Part shown: positions 1 through 9,727 of the stretch, in pieces
Position numbering within the stretch: the first letter of the stretch is position 1
How the letters are laid out: the number at the start of each line of letters is the position of its first letter
NCBI GenBank assembly: GCA_020353515.1
Contig: CP070695.1
Coordinates: 1 to 47,384 of the forward strand
From: Candidatus Heimdallarchaeota archaeon
GTDB taxonomy: Archaea > Asgardarchaeota > Heimdallarchaeia > Hodarchaeales > Hodarchaeaceae
Direction of reading: 5' to 3'
DNA: 47,384 nt
Position numbers and translations under genes: made by a program
Notes under the pieces: generated by a model
Databases searched by the model: none
Told to the model about the DNA's origin: nothing
What the model saw: only the letters and a program-made list of their open reading frames with translations

Positions 1-1787
1 GTTATTAGGTCATCAGAGCTTAAACCTGAGGTTGTTCCATCATTATCATAAGAGGTACTATCTATCTGGGTACTATGGTTTTGATTTAAGTGCCACACAC
101 CCTTAAAATTTGAATTCCAAACCCCTGTTGGATTTGCTTGCGAACTCATCCCACTGTTCCCAAAGTACATGAAAACCTGTGTATCATCAGTCCCCGAAAG
201 GGTGGGAATTCTAACCCAAGCGACTAAATGGGCATGAGTTCCATTTCCTACTTGATCAAAGAGCTCTATTTCATGATCTAATTTTGCTCCAGTATCATCA
301 CAAAAGAGAATGTCATCACCATCAGGTTGAACATTATGAGGATAGTGCAAATCAATATCCTCTAGATCTATTAAGACTGGAAAGTTGGATAAACTACTCC
401 CACTCACTTTAGTTGAATCTATGGTTATTTCTTTTCGACATTTTAATCCTGGATAATGCCATTCAATTATATCTAAGTATTTCTCTTCAGAAGCAATTAG
501 ATAGAAATTATTCGGATTATTCTGATTCTCAAATTGGGTACCAATCCAGTCAGCTGATCTCACTGTACTGGACAGTCGAAATTCACCTATAGTTACATAT
601 AGTTCTTTATCAGGTGATGATCCTCCTGGTCCATCACTGTTGTCATCTTCAGCCCCAATAGAAAATGTATTCCAAGTAATATGTGTTCCATCATGAGGAG
701 TACCCGATTCTTTATCTAGAGAACCCCCTATATAGATTCTCTGAATAGTATCCGTTTCCCAGACACAAGAAAAATGGTACCAATTCCCTGCAGTAAAAGT
801 AGTCTGAGTTGAAGATAAAGTATCACTCCCTAAATCTGTTTCAATATGAAAATCAAATTCGTCATAAAACCAAAGATAGGGATCTTCTTGTGTATTAGCA
901 GTAGAAGCTAAAAATCTACTTGATCCTCCTGACCATCCATTAGGTAACATAAGCCAAAATTCAAAGGTCATTTTATCCGTTGGTCCATTAAAATTTTCGC
1001 TTAAGGGGAGATAAATATAATCATCAATTCCATCAAAGCTTATTGCATTTCCAACCTTACTATCTAGAAGATCATCTGATGTCATACTCCCAGAAACTTC
1101 AACAGAAAAATCATATCCATTAGAGGTACTATCGAGAATGTCAGAAATTGAAGGATCCTGATTCATATGTAGAACAAATTCATAATTATCATCCCATACC
1201 TCTTTTGGGTTTTCTTGATTAATTGCAGTTGGGTTTCCATAATACATTGAAATAATAGTATCTTGTATAGCGGAAAGGTTAGTTTTTACCCAAGCTACTA
1301 GATGGGCATGTGAAGAATTGTAAACACGGTCATAAACCTCAATTTCATGGGAAAGTAGATGTCCAGATGCATTAGTGAACAAGATATCGTTTCCACTTGC
1401 CTGGGCATCTTGGTGTAAATCAGAATCATATAATTCAATGTATACGGGGAAATTGGTTAAAGCTGTGTCTACCTTATTATGATCAATCGTAATGTTTTTT
1501 CTAAACTGCCATCGGGTATCAGCCCAACCTGGTACAAAATACATTGATTGAGCAAAATGAATTTTATCTGAATATGTTTGATTGACTGGAGGAGAACTCC
1601 GTAAGCGTGATATTTGATGGTTGGTGGTCAAGCTTTTTTGGCGTTTAAATCCAAATCCCTTTAGGAGAGCTGGAAAAAACTCACTTGATTCTTCATTTTC
1701 TTCCTGCAAGAAGGGAGTCATTGCAAGGATATTTAGAAAAAAGATGATAAGTAGTAGAATTAAATTCTTGTTAATTAGCACTAACAT
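1..1787 (-). CDS. Secreted surface protein with DUF2341 and LamG-like domains (partial, C-terminus off window)
   Basis: The frame reads without a stop from an ATG at 1787 to the window edge (595 codons). Shine-Dalgarno AGGAG lies just upstream. The first ~25 residues are a hydrophobic signal sequence. Residues ~85-195 and ~440-555 are two copies of a DUF2341-like unit: a W..RK.ITID start, then NFPV.I.L, a D-D/N-ILF element, HEIE..D, AHLVAWV and a YYGN or YFGN end. Between them, ~200-395 looks like a LamG/concanavalin-type jelly roll (FDGIDDYI, FEFW, GNWYHFSCVWE, YIGGSLD). A second LamG-like unit starts at ~555 and runs off the window. Such modules are common in archaeal and bacterial cell-surface proteins and are thought to bind glycans or partner proteins. 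Export is inferred from the signal sequence. The target and any C-terminal anchor are unseen. Confidence 0.8.
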   Translation of the reverse strand, partial: MLVLINKNLILLLIIFFLNILAMTPFLQEENEESSEFFPALLKGFGFKRQKSLTTNHQISRLRSSPPVNQTYSDKIHFAQSMYFVPGWADTRWQFRKNITIDHNKVDTALTNFPVYIELYDSDLHQDAQASGNDILFTNASGHLLSHEIEVYDRVYNSSHAHLVAWVKTNLSAIQDTIISMYYGNPTAINQENPKEVWDDNYEFVLHMNQDPSISDILDSTSNGYDFSVEVSGSMTSDDLLDSKVGNAISFDGIDDYIYLPLSENFNGPTDKMTFEFWLMLPNGWSGGSSRFLASTANTQEDPYLWFYDEFDFHIETDLGSDTLSSTQTTFTAGNWYHFSCVWETDTIQRIYIGGSLDKESGTPHDGTHITWNTFSIGAEDDNSDGPGGSSPDKELYVTIGEFRLSSTVRSADWIGTQFENQNNPNNFYLIASEEKYLDIIEWHYPGLKCRKEITIDSTKVSGSSLSNFPVLIDLEDIDLHYPHNVQPDGDDILFCDDTGAKLDHEIELFDQVGNGTHAHLVAWVRIPTLSGTDDTQVFMYFGNSGMSSQANPTGVWNSNFKGVWHLNQNHSTQIDSTSYDNDGTTSGLSSDDLI

Positions 1788-2330
1788 ACTCTCCTAAATT
1801 CAAACTTGGCCATTATCTTAATCAAATCTCACACCATTAAGATTCTTAAAACAGACCCTAGACAATTCATCCGAAGTTAATGAATTGAGAACCCAAGTTT
1901 CGATAATGTGCGTATCTACGCTGGGACAACTCAGGATTGAGATTTTAAGAAAGATTCTAGATAATCTGTCCTCAACTCCCTTATTTTTAGTTATAAAGAG
2001 AATTTTCTGGTTTTTTCTTTAAATAATTAGAATTCTGGGATTATTCAAAGAATGATTGATTTATAACCGCATTTTAATTCTTATGAATATGATAACCCAA
2101 ATTTTCTTCTATTTTCAACTCGATGGTTTGATCAAAATCTTAGGATTCGGATGCAAGAAGTTCTGTTGTTTAAGATATTTCTTCGTACAATTTATTGCTG
2201 AAATTTTTTGATATTTTCACTTCTTATTAATAAATCAGGTGATTTTTACCTGATAATAATGCTAATTTAAATTAATCAATAATATGAGTTAGGTTAATGT
2301 TATTAATCTGATTTTCATCAATTCTACAAA
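1788..2330. other. Intergenic region between divergent genes
   Basis: 543 AT-rich bases between the surface-protein gene (minus) and the GTPase gene (plus). It should hold both promoters. I see one small perfect inverted repeat, AATTCAT/ATGAATT with a 9-base spacer near 1865-1887, and no credible ORF or structured RNA. Confidence 0.5.
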
Positions 2331-3257
2331 ATGTCTTTTCAATATCAGAATCCAAGTAAAAAGATAGTTTTTTTAGGTTTAGCGGAGTCAGGAAAGTCTA
2401 CAATAATTAACAGTGTTATCGAGGGTACAATTCCTCAACTGGGGGAAAAATATGACGCTACAATTAATTATCAAAGAAAAAAAAAGACGCTTTGTGGTAC
2501 AGAATTAAATATATTTGATTTAGGTGGACAAACGCGTTTTTTGGATCGTTTTACAGGAGACCTTTCAGAGTTTGTTTTTAGTGATGTTGATATATTTATT
2601 TATACACTGGATCCTCTTCAGGCAATAGATCTCTCTCGAGCTAAGTATTATCTTGAGCTTTCATTAGAAAGGCTCGACCAATTTAGCCCAAAGGCAAATA
2701 TCCACGTTCTTCTCCATAAAATGGATCTTCTCCCTAAACGATTGATTAATAATGTTTCTGGTTACATCACAAGCTATCTTAAAACGGAGATTTCAAAAAA
2801 TCTACAGTTTCATAAGACATCAGTATTTTCTGAATCTATTTATATGGTTGCTGGAGAAATCTTAGCTCAAGTTTTAGATTTTGAGACTGACTTTCACTTA
2901 ATATCAGAGGAACTCATTCACAGTCTTCCCAATATAGTAAGCAAAGTCCAAATTATGACACAAGAGGGTATTTTACTACATTCAAATGAAAATAAAGATA
3001 ATCCCAGCAATTTATCTGCTATCCAAATAAGGAAATTATATGAATCATCTGTTCAACATTTGGTCAGTAATGGAGGAAACGAAAAAAGATTTTTTTCAAT
3101 CGAGGTAATAGATCAAATATGTTTTTTGGATTTTTTAGATAATGGATTAGCTTTGTTGATCCTTATCTCAAATGAGACAGAAAAAGTACTAAAAGAAGAA
3201 ACAACGTCAATTTATGATCAAATAATTTCTATATCTAATCAGATTAGTTTATTCTAA
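2331..3257 (+). CDS. Rag/Gtr-type small GTPase with C-terminal roadblock-like domain
   Basis: A 308-aa GTPase. All motifs are visible: G1 GLAESGKS at 16-23, a probable G2 Thr44, G3 DLGGQ at 63-67, G4 HKMD at 129-132 and a G5-like KTS at 162-164. HKMD in place of NKxD is the hallmark of the RagA/Gtr1 family. The stretch after G5 (FHKTSVFSESIY) matches the RagA pattern (F.TS..DE.LY). Residues ~195-308 are the right length and pattern for the Rag C-terminal roadblock domain. In eukaryotes Rag heterodimers signal nutrient status to TORC1 on lysosomes; the partner and role in archaea are not established. A HEAT/TPR gene follows after 28 bases, so the two are probably co-transcribed. I see no clear Shine-Dalgarno before the ATG. 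Confidence 0.88.
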   Translation: MSFQYQNPSKKIVFLGLAESGKSTIINSVIEGTIPQLGEKYDATINYQRKKKTLCGTELNIFDLGGQTRFLDRFTGDLSEFVFSDVDIFIYTLDPLQAIDLSRAKYYLELSLERLDQFSPKANIHVLLHKMDLLPKRLINNVSGYITSYLKTEISKNLQFHKTSVFSESIYMVAGEILAQVLDFETDFHLISEELIHSLPNIVSKVQIMTQEGILLHSNENKDNPSNLSAIQIRKLYESSVQHLVSNGGNEKRFFSIEVIDQICFLDFLDNGLALLILISNETEKVLKEETTSIYDQIISISNQISLF

Positions 3258-3285
3258 GTAAAGAAGTAATGACTTCATTTATTAA

Positions 3286-6200
3286 TTGATAAGAGTAAAG
3301 GAATTAAGGCTATTGCAATCAGAGATGATTCTATCAGGATTGGTAAGCGGATCCGTTGATAAACAATTAAGATCGCTTGATTTCTGTATCATTGATGAGT
3401 CTCTTCTAACTAATAAAGAAATAATTACCAAAATCCTTAATCTATTAACTCATGAAAATCATTATATTCGAAATCAGGCTGAAGAAGTGCTAAGTTTCTA
3501 TATAAAGTACTCTTCAGAGCCTATGGAAGATCTTATTTACTTACTTACCGAAATATTTCGAGATAATGAAATAAACCAGGATCTTTGGTTTCGCTGCACA
3601 AAATTATTCTTTTTATTACCTTTCACTGAATCTATGACTGATACCCTAATCAAAATTTTGACAAGTGATGCAAATTACGCTCAAGGATATCTCATCTTTA
3701 TCATCAATGCTATTTGTGAAAAATCCCCTGAAGTATTAACTAGAATTTTGGAGACAATCGTGGATCAGAATAGTGACGTGAAGAAAGCAGTATGTATGAT
3801 TTTCTGGATTAACCCTACTTTTTTTACTCAACAAGCAATTGATGTTTATTTATCTTTGTCGAATGATGAAGATCGTGAGGTTCGTAGATTATCATGTGAA
3901 GTATTAAGTCAAATAGTGAATTTTGACCAATACAGACGAGATATTGGAAAAATCTTGGAAAATAGATTAACTGATCCATCATGGCGGGTTCAAAAAATCG
4001 CTCTAAAGAGTATGGTTGCACATGGTTTTTTGGATGATCAAAGAATATGGGATAAGGTTATTGGACTATTTTGGCATCCAGAATGGCGTATAAGAAAGAA
4101 TATCTGTGAGATTCTTCCAGATCTACAATCTTTAGAGGCGACTAAAAACAAAATAATTTTAGAAAGCTTAACAGCTGCTCTTGATGACCCTAACTGGGAG
4201 GTGAGAGAAAGTGCAGCTATGTCCCTTAACCATCATTTAGATTTAAATAGAGTCGAATTCAATAACGTATTAATGCAAATCAGTCATCTAACAACTGATC
4301 TGCATGAACAAGTCAGAATAACTGCTTGTAATATTATATCTATACGATTTAATGCATTTAATGAGAGAAAGGAGGACGCTTTTAGAAAAATCGTTTGGCT
4401 TTTAGAAGATCCAAAATGGTCGGTTCGTGATATGGCTTTAACAAGCCTTTTTAGTTTCTTGAATAATCCCCATTACGATAAACATTTTCCAAATATTTTT
4501 TATTGCCTTGTAAAATTGTTGAGTGATAGAAATAACAACATACGTGAAAAAGCTTGGGTGCTAATAAAGAAAGCAAAGCTATCAAATAACCATTATCAAA
4601 TCTTGATTTCTGAATTAATCACATTATTTAATCATCCTAATCCAGAAGTGCGCTTAAAAGTTTGTGAATTTTTACATGAGGACATAGGTTTCTGGAAGCC
4701 TAATCAAGACATCATAATCAGAAGTTTTATGTCCCTTCTGGAGAATGAAGACTCTAAAGTGCTATCTTGTGCATGGGATTTGGTAAATAAGTACGATGAA
4801 GTATATTCCAATGCTTCTACTTATATCTCTCAACTTACTGAAAATCTTGAAAACATAGATTCTGAAATTGCTATGTTCGTCTGTGAGACTTATTACCAAT
4901 ATAACTTAATAGAAGGAAATGATCTTCTTCGTGATCAATTTATTCGGATACTCTCCCAACCGAATTATGCTAGAGAATTAAAAAAGAAAATTTTAAGCGT
5001 CCTCACGCGTCAAGGATTGTATAATATTCTTGAACCTCAAATAATACCTAAAATAATTGAAGAAGGACAATGGGATGTGCAAGAGATGCTCATTCCATTT
5101 TTAGCACATTTTCTTATTGAAGATAGTGAAAGAAAATCAGAAAAACTGGATTTTGAAGAAATAATTATTGATTTATTGGTTGATCCCATTGTTAAAAGGA
5201 GAAGGACTTCCCAAATATCCTCCCAGTCAGTTGATACTCTATTTGAAAGTCTTGAGAAAGACCTTCTAGAGTTTAATATTGATGAACTTCTCTTTAATAC
5301 TGCTAATGATGACCGAAGATTGGATGAATGGGTAAATTTAGAAGGAAAAATTGATTTCATCCGAAAGATAAATCATCCCCAGTTAGATGAAATAAATATC
5401 AAGTTTCAAGAGGGGATATTAAATCAAATTAAACATGGTATTGATAAATTCGGATTCATAGAAATTTTTATGGGTGGTATTGAATTAAGTACACCACTAC
5501 AAATTGTAAATCTTATGCGTCGCCAACAAGAGACAATTCGCATTCAATTATTATTAGAAATTGATAAACGTGTTGATTTCTCATTATTACAATTTAAAAA
5601 GCTTAAGGAAGCTGTAATAACTCTCATTAACGATAATTCCTTCAAAATAAGAACCATTTCTTGGAATATTATTCAAGCTCACTTACTTAAAACCAATGAA
5701 TTGGATCCGAAAATATTAGCAGTGATTACCGACTCACTCAATAGTATATATGATGATTCTCGTGCTAAAGCTACGTCTCTTTTATTATCATGTATTGACC
5801 TTAAAGATTTGAAGTATGAAACCATTTTCAATCAAATTATTAACAAAATGGAAGATCAGAATTCACTTGTACGCAACCAAGTATGGCAGCTTTTGGATAC
5901 AAAGGTTAACCTTTCCTATAAGCGATATTCACCTATTACCATGAAGATTCTCGATTTGCTATCTAATCCAAATGTAAATATAAGAAAAGAAGCTGCTTTC
6001 TTTCTAGAGCGTAATTTAGAAATATTCCTTCCTATTATTGAGAAATATCCCCAGTCTCCCGAAGTTTATCGTGCTTTAGGCTTTATTTACAATCAAACTG
6101 ATCATCTCAAAGCAAAACAAATGTTTGAGAAAGTTATTTCCATTAATCCATCAGAAATTAATAGTATCCTAGCCATTGCATTAATTCACTTAGATCACAG

Positions 6201-6411
6201 AGAACCTGAAAAAACCATTCAAATATTGAAAGACACTCAGCAAATCAACCCCTTAGATCCCAGAATATATCAGATCTGGTCTGAATGTATGAATGATTTG
6301 GGAAAAAATCGCGAAGCGAGAAAGCTAGAAGAAAAAGCCAGAATTTTAGAACTTAGTCAAAGATTAATCGAAATGGAAGCTTTCTCCACAAGAATTGAAA
6401 GAAGTCAATGA
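3286..6411 (+). CDS. Large HEAT-repeat protein with C-terminal TPRs
   Basis: A 1041-aa protein with no signal peptide or membrane segment. From ~30 to ~920 it is a chain of ~40-residue helical pairs of HEAT/armadillo type, with the recurring pattern L.D..W.VR..A...L, clearest at residues ~225-480 and ~770-910. Residues ~920-1025 are TPR-like (PEVYRALG.IY, A..MFEKVI.INP, A..LEEKA). The start used here is TTG; an in-frame ATG at 3325 would give 1028 aa. HEAT/TPR solenoids are protein scaffolds. Placement 28 bases after a Rag-type GTPase suggests it is the GTPase's effector, regulator or platform, loosely like the HEAT-rich partners of Rag and Arf GTPases in eukaryotes. That link is inference from gene order only. 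Confidence 0.85.
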   Translation: MIRVKELRLLQSEMILSGLVSGSVDKQLRSLDFCIIDESLLTNKEIITKILNLLTHENHYIRNQAEEVLSFYIKYSSEPMEDLIYLLTEIFRDNEINQDLWFRCTKLFFLLPFTESMTDTLIKILTSDANYAQGYLIFIINAICEKSPEVLTRILETIVDQNSDVKKAVCMIFWINPTFFTQQAIDVYLSLSNDEDREVRRLSCEVLSQIVNFDQYRRDIGKILENRLTDPSWRVQKIALKSMVAHGFLDDQRIWDKVIGLFWHPEWRIRKNICEILPDLQSLEATKNKIILESLTAALDDPNWEVRESAAMSLNHHLDLNRVEFNNVLMQISHLTTDLHEQVRITACNIISIRFNAFNERKEDAFRKIVWLLEDPKWSVRDMALTSLFSFLNNPHYDKHFPNIFYCLVKLLSDRNNNIREKAWVLIKKAKLSNNHYQILISELITLFNHPNPEVRLKVCEFLHEDIGFWKPNQDIIIRSFMSLLENEDSKVLSCAWDLVNKYDEVYSNASTYISQLTENLENIDSEIAMFVCETYYQYNLIEGNDLLRDQFIRILSQPNYARELKKKILSVLTRQGLYNILEPQIIPKIIEEGQWDVQEMLIPFLAHFLIEDSERKSEKLDFEEIIIDLLVDPIVKRRRTSQISSQSVDTLFESLEKDLLEFNIDELLFNTANDDRRLDEWVNLEGKIDFIRKINHPQLDEINIKFQEGILNQIKHGIDKFGFIEIFMGGIELSTPLQIVNLMRRQQETIRIQLLLEIDKRVDFSLLQFKKLKEAVITLINDNSFKIRTISWNIIQAHLLKTNELDPKILAVITDSLNSIYDDSRAKATSLLLSCIDLKDLKYETIFNQIINKMEDQNSLVRNQVWQLLDTKVNLSYKRYSPITMKILDLLSNPNVNIRKEAAFFLERNLEIFLPIIEKYPQSPEVYRALGFIYNQTDHLKAKQMFEKVISINPSEINSILAIALIHLDHREPEKTIQILKDTQQINPLDPRIYQIWSECMNDLGKNREARKLEEKARILELSQRLIEMEAFSTRIERSQ

Positions 6412-6544
6412 ATCTTTAAGACCAAATGTATTTCATTGTCAATAAAATTGGATTTCATAATGAAAATGAAATTTCTAATTGATATAGTTAATCTAATAAA
6501 ATAAACAATTATTGTGTTCTAGAAGGTTAGTAGGCTGAGTTAAA

Positions 6545-7333
6545 ATGCGAAAGCACCCTTTAGGAATATTAAGATCTTTAATCGTAATTTCAGATTGGAT
6601 TTCTTTTGCTGATCCCGAAGAAGCAGCAAATAGAAGATGGCTTTATAAAAATCAAGACGTTGAATCAGTTACAATGACCAGTGTCATTTTTGTTCCTGTA
6701 GATTTTTCACGTATGATTCTTTATAATATCTCATACCTACTGCTTTATGGAGTAGGGATATATTGGACTAAATTCTCTCTGAAGAAGGAGACAATAACGA
6801 CAGATACCAGGTATTTAACAGGTCTTGTCATTCCAGAGGAAAAATGGCTCAATAATCACTTTAGTACAGAACCATTCGTGTTTCCTCCTCCCTATGATTT
6901 TATGATTGCAGGTGAAAATCTCCTAGAATTCTCCTTCAATACGTTGGGAGTTCAAGATGATTATAAAGGACAAAGTCGCCGAGCTTTTGAACAAGGTAGA
7001 ATATTAACACAACTAGTCTTTCCACTCAAGGAACCTCTGGTTATGTTAAGGGATGCAACGGAAAAATATGAAGAATTTTACTACTCTCCAGCTCCTATGA
7101 GAGTTCTGATGTCTGAATTCTTTAATGAGATTTTTGTGAATGAAATCGCAATTGAATCAACCGATAATGCATATGAAGAGAACATCCCAGGCGTTCGGAG
7201 AATAAAACACAACCTTTTGGAGATTTTCCCCAAACAATGGAGTAATGAAGTCTATCTTGATGGTTTACGTCGCGAAGTGAGTAAGATTGCAGACGATTTT
7301 GCTTCAATTGGAGCTCCGATGATATTGAAATAA
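6545..7333 (+). CDS. Hypothetical protein
   Basis: A 262-aa ORF starting at ATG with AGGCTGA upstream. I do not recognise the family. It has no strong signal peptide or obvious transmembrane segment, although residues ~53-75 are moderately hydrophobic and aromatic (VPVDFSRMILYNISYLLLYG). The rest is mixed alpha/beta with many aromatics and a charged C-terminal helix. It lies 133 bases after the HEAT/TPR gene on the same strand, so it may be in that transcription unit or have its own promoter. Codon use looks like that of its neighbours. No function is proposed. Confidence 0.7.
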   Translation: MRKHPLGILRSLIVISDWISFADPEEAANRRWLYKNQDVESVTMTSVIFVPVDFSRMILYNISYLLLYGVGIYWTKFSLKKETITTDTRYLTGLVIPEEKWLNNHFSTEPFVFPPPYDFMIAGENLLEFSFNTLGVQDDYKGQSRRAFEQGRILTQLVFPLKEPLVMLRDATEKYEEFYYSPAPMRVLMSEFFNEIFVNEIAIESTDNAYEENIPGVRRIKHNLLEIFPKQWSNEVYLDGLRREVSKIADDFASIGAPMILK

Positions 7334-7368
7334 ATTCTTCTCTGCCAACTTTACTCTCAAAGGATCAA

Positions 7369-7388
7369 GAATCCTACTTTTAGGATTC
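7369..7388. terminator. Stem-loop between convergent genes
   Basis: A perfect 8-bp inverted repeat, GAATCCTA / TAGGATTC, with a 4-base loop, overlaps the stop codon of the minus-strand flavoprotein and lies 35 bases after the stop of the plus-strand unknown gene. It could serve as a bidirectional terminator or 3'-end processing structure. It lacks a long T-run. Confidence 0.4.
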
Positions 7389-8675
7389 ATTAATGATTTG
7401 TCTAGCAAGTTTTTTGGCGAATGCCATCAGGGTCATGATTAATGGGGCTCCTAAGGAACGGGGTAGAATGCTAGAATCACAAACATAAAGATTTGGAAAT
7501 TCGGTTTGGAAATTTGAATCTACGACTTCATCGAAACTATTTGTGCCTCCAGGATGAGCACCCCGAATAGGGAAGGAAAAAACTTTCTTCGCGCCTGCTT
7601 CTAGTAGGACTTCTCCTGCAAAAGCTTTTCCTCTTTCAAGACGTTTTTGATCTTCTATTGTCAATTTTTTAGAAATAGTAATACCAAATTTACCAGAGGA
7701 TATAGTACCATTTTTATCATCTTGAATTTTCGTCATGATACCCATAAGTCGGGGATAATGTCGAAATTTCACAATTCCTAGTGGATTTTGCCGATAAACA
7801 AGACTAACTAGAAACATTCCCCAAGGATCCGTAACAGCACTTTGAAGTATCCCTTCCTCCGAATGAAATTTGTAGGTGCCTACTACCATAGGTATGTCAT
7901 GGATCGTTCTATGAGCTTTTTCTGAAGAGACACCATATGTAAAAATCATAGGATCCATGAAGAAGCCCCTCCCTGCTTCATTAATCCCTGATTTTTGTAA
8001 AAGAATGGGGGAATGTATTCCTCCTGCTGAGACAATTATTCTATCAGCCTCGATTGACTGACCTCTCTTTGGTTTGACTCCAATAGCTTTCCCTCCTTCA
8101 ATTATCACACGGTCAACGTTCTTCTTCTGAAGTTGAAGACCTTTAGCTACTGCTTCTTCTACCAAGCTTCGTGCTGTAAACTTTGCTTTTCGTTTACAGC
8201 CTAGCATACAGGCTGAACAATTTGGTACACATTTGATGGGATCAATAAACTTAGGAAATCGAACCCATTCTTGATTTAGCCTATTTCCAGCCTCGAGGAG
8301 ATCTAAATTCCCTTTTCCGATTAACTCATCTGGAAGGAAGGTAGTTTTTGCTTCTTTCTCCGCTTCATTAAGTTCTTGTTCAAGATCAATTCCCCAAGGG
8401 CGAAAAAATCCTTTTGGAGGACGGAATGCAGTCCCAGCACTAATGACTGATGAACCTCCAACCGTAATCCCAGATGCTACAAATAAATGCTCCTTTGTAT
8501 AGCGAAATCCCTTTTTGTCAGCGATCCTAACAAGGGCAGGGTGATTCCCAAGAAATCTATGATAGCCTCCCTTCTCGAGTAAAAGAACCCGCTGACCTTG
8601 TTGTGTAAGATCCCGAGCAAGTAATGCTCCAGAAATACCAGCTCCGATTATAATAGTATCATAGGCTTTTGGCAA
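7380..8675 (-). CDS. GMC-type FAD-dependent oxidoreductase with Cys cluster
   Basis: A 431-aa flavoprotein. The N-terminus has the dinucleotide-binding fold (IIIGAGISGALLARDL, then LLLEKG). The C-terminus has GMC-family signatures: GAHPGGT with the conserved His, then YVCDSSILPRSLGAPLIMTLMAFAKKLA. GMC enzymes oxidise alcohols or sugars with FAD; the substrate here is unknown. Residues ~150-164 carry C-x3-C-x2-C-x3-C (CVPNCSACMLGC), which could bind an iron-sulfur cluster or another metal. The start is TTG, with AAGGAG 9 bases upstream. It is shorter than typical eukaryotic GMC enzymes (~550-600 aa) but matches short prokaryotic forms. An FAD/FMN dehydrogenase acting on a lipid or polyol is possible. 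Confidence 0.8.
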   Translation of the reverse strand: MPKAYDTIIIGAGISGALLARDLTQQGQRVLLLEKGGYHRFLGNHPALVRIADKKGFRYTKEHLFVASGITVGGSSVISAGTAFRPPKGFFRPWGIDLEQELNEAEKEAKTTFLPDELIGKGNLDLLEAGNRLNQEWVRFPKFIDPIKCVPNCSACMLGCKRKAKFTARSLVEEAVAKGLQLQKKNVDRVIIEGGKAIGVKPKRGQSIEADRIIVSAGGIHSPILLQKSGINEAGRGFFMDPMIFTYGVSSEKAHRTIHDIPMVVGTYKFHSEEGILQSAVTDPWGMFLVSLVYRQNPLGIVKFRHYPRLMGIMTKIQDDKNGTISSGKFGITISKKLTIEDQKRLERGKAFAGEVLLEAGAKKVFSFPIRGAHPGGTNSFDEVVDSNFQTEFPNLYVCDSSILPRSLGAPLIMTLMAFAKKLARQIINES

Positions 8676-8760
8676 TACCCAATTCTCCTTTTATAGGATT
8701 AAATCTTAATAGAGTAAGATAATATGACTCAAAGAGAAATCCTGAGAGGAGAGATTATTG

Positions 8761-9495
8761 TTATTTATTTTCATCAGATAATGATTCTGTGAAATTGACT
8801 TTATAACCAATTTGTTGCAGATGTTTAAGAAAAATAATTGCCTCTTCATTCGCCGTGGTTTTAAAACTAACTACTACAGGAGGAACAATTTCTGCTAACG
8901 CCGTTTGTGCAATTTTAGTTGGTGTTGATTTTGTCTCTGATAAGCGCTCTTCGACTATTCTATTCCTGATCATACTTATTTTATCTTCAAATCGTATGTA
9001 AGTGAAACCTAGAATTTCATCTTCATCAGGTTGATCCTCTTCTGATTTCTCTTTTGTGATAAGTTCTAGGATTGTATCCTGAATTTTGCTCCCAGTTTTA
9101 AGCGCGATTTTTGCAACATTGTCAATACTCTGAGTAATACCGTCAATTAAGCCTTTTGCTTCTCCTCCCTTATCTAATGTGATGGTAGTGTAAGTAATGG
9201 TATAATATCGCGGACCAAAGATCATATTAAAGCGGGGGGGATAACCAATCTGATCTTTTATTAATCGATAGGCAAAAGATCCACCTGGAATTAAAGAGAG
9301 TAATCCATGAAACGCTGAATCTATTGCGATGATTTTGGCAACTTCAGCGATACCTTCAATATTTTGTTTGTTAATCCAGATACAACATGGTGCTCTTCCC
9401 TTAATTTGGCCTGCAATAAGATAGCCTTGGTGGACTTCAAGCGCGACAGGGCTTTTATAACCTAGATATATGCTTGCAAATTGCTCAATCCTCAT
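8761..9495 (-). CDS. Hypothetical protein
   Basis: A 244-aa ORF with ATG start. I do not recognise a family. The N-terminal ~110 residues look like a beta-rich domain (SPVALEVHQGYLIAGQIKG, then RYYTITYTTITLDKGGEA). It continues into a helical stretch, an acidic linker near 150-160 (KSEEDQPDEDE) and a further alpha/beta part. There is no signal peptide or transmembrane segment. It lies 85 bases upstream of the GMC gene on the same strand, so co-transcription is possible. The 230 bases between it and the roadblock gene suggest a separate promoter. Confidence 0.65.
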   Translation of the reverse strand: MRIEQFASIYLGYKSPVALEVHQGYLIAGQIKGRAPCCIWINKQNIEGIAEVAKIIAIDSAFHGLLSLIPGGSFAYRLIKDQIGYPPRFNMIFGPRYYTITYTTITLDKGGEAKGLIDGITQSIDNVAKIALKTGSKIQDTILELITKEKSEEDQPDEDEILGFTYIRFEDKISMIRNRIVEERLSETKSTPTKIAQTALAEIVPPVVVSFKTTANEEAIIFLKHLQQIGYKVNFTESLSDENK

Positions 9496-9727
9496 TTCAA
9501 ATCTCTCATATCAATCTCTTAAGGTTCTCGCTTACAAAGACAGATTTTGGGTTTCCATCTATGACACATTTTAGCTATTGTGATAGTAATATAACAGAAA
9601 TTGGTCTAAGCAACGTTTAAATCTCAATTGAGCTTAACATTTAAGTCCTCTTCTCTTATAAATAGGGACATCGCTTTTCCAATAATTGTTGCCATCGTAA
9701 CTACATTATAAGAGTAGATCGATTATG

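Noticed and set aside
5037..5360. 107-codon ORF opposite the HEAT/TPR gene
   Set aside because: Ser-rich antisense shadow; the plus-strand HEAT pattern is continuous through it.
9655..9668. TATA-like CTTATAAATAGG between the unknown and roadblock genes
   Set aside because: Too far (~160 bases) from the minus-strand start at 9495, and there is no plus-strand gene after it, so I do not call it a promoter.
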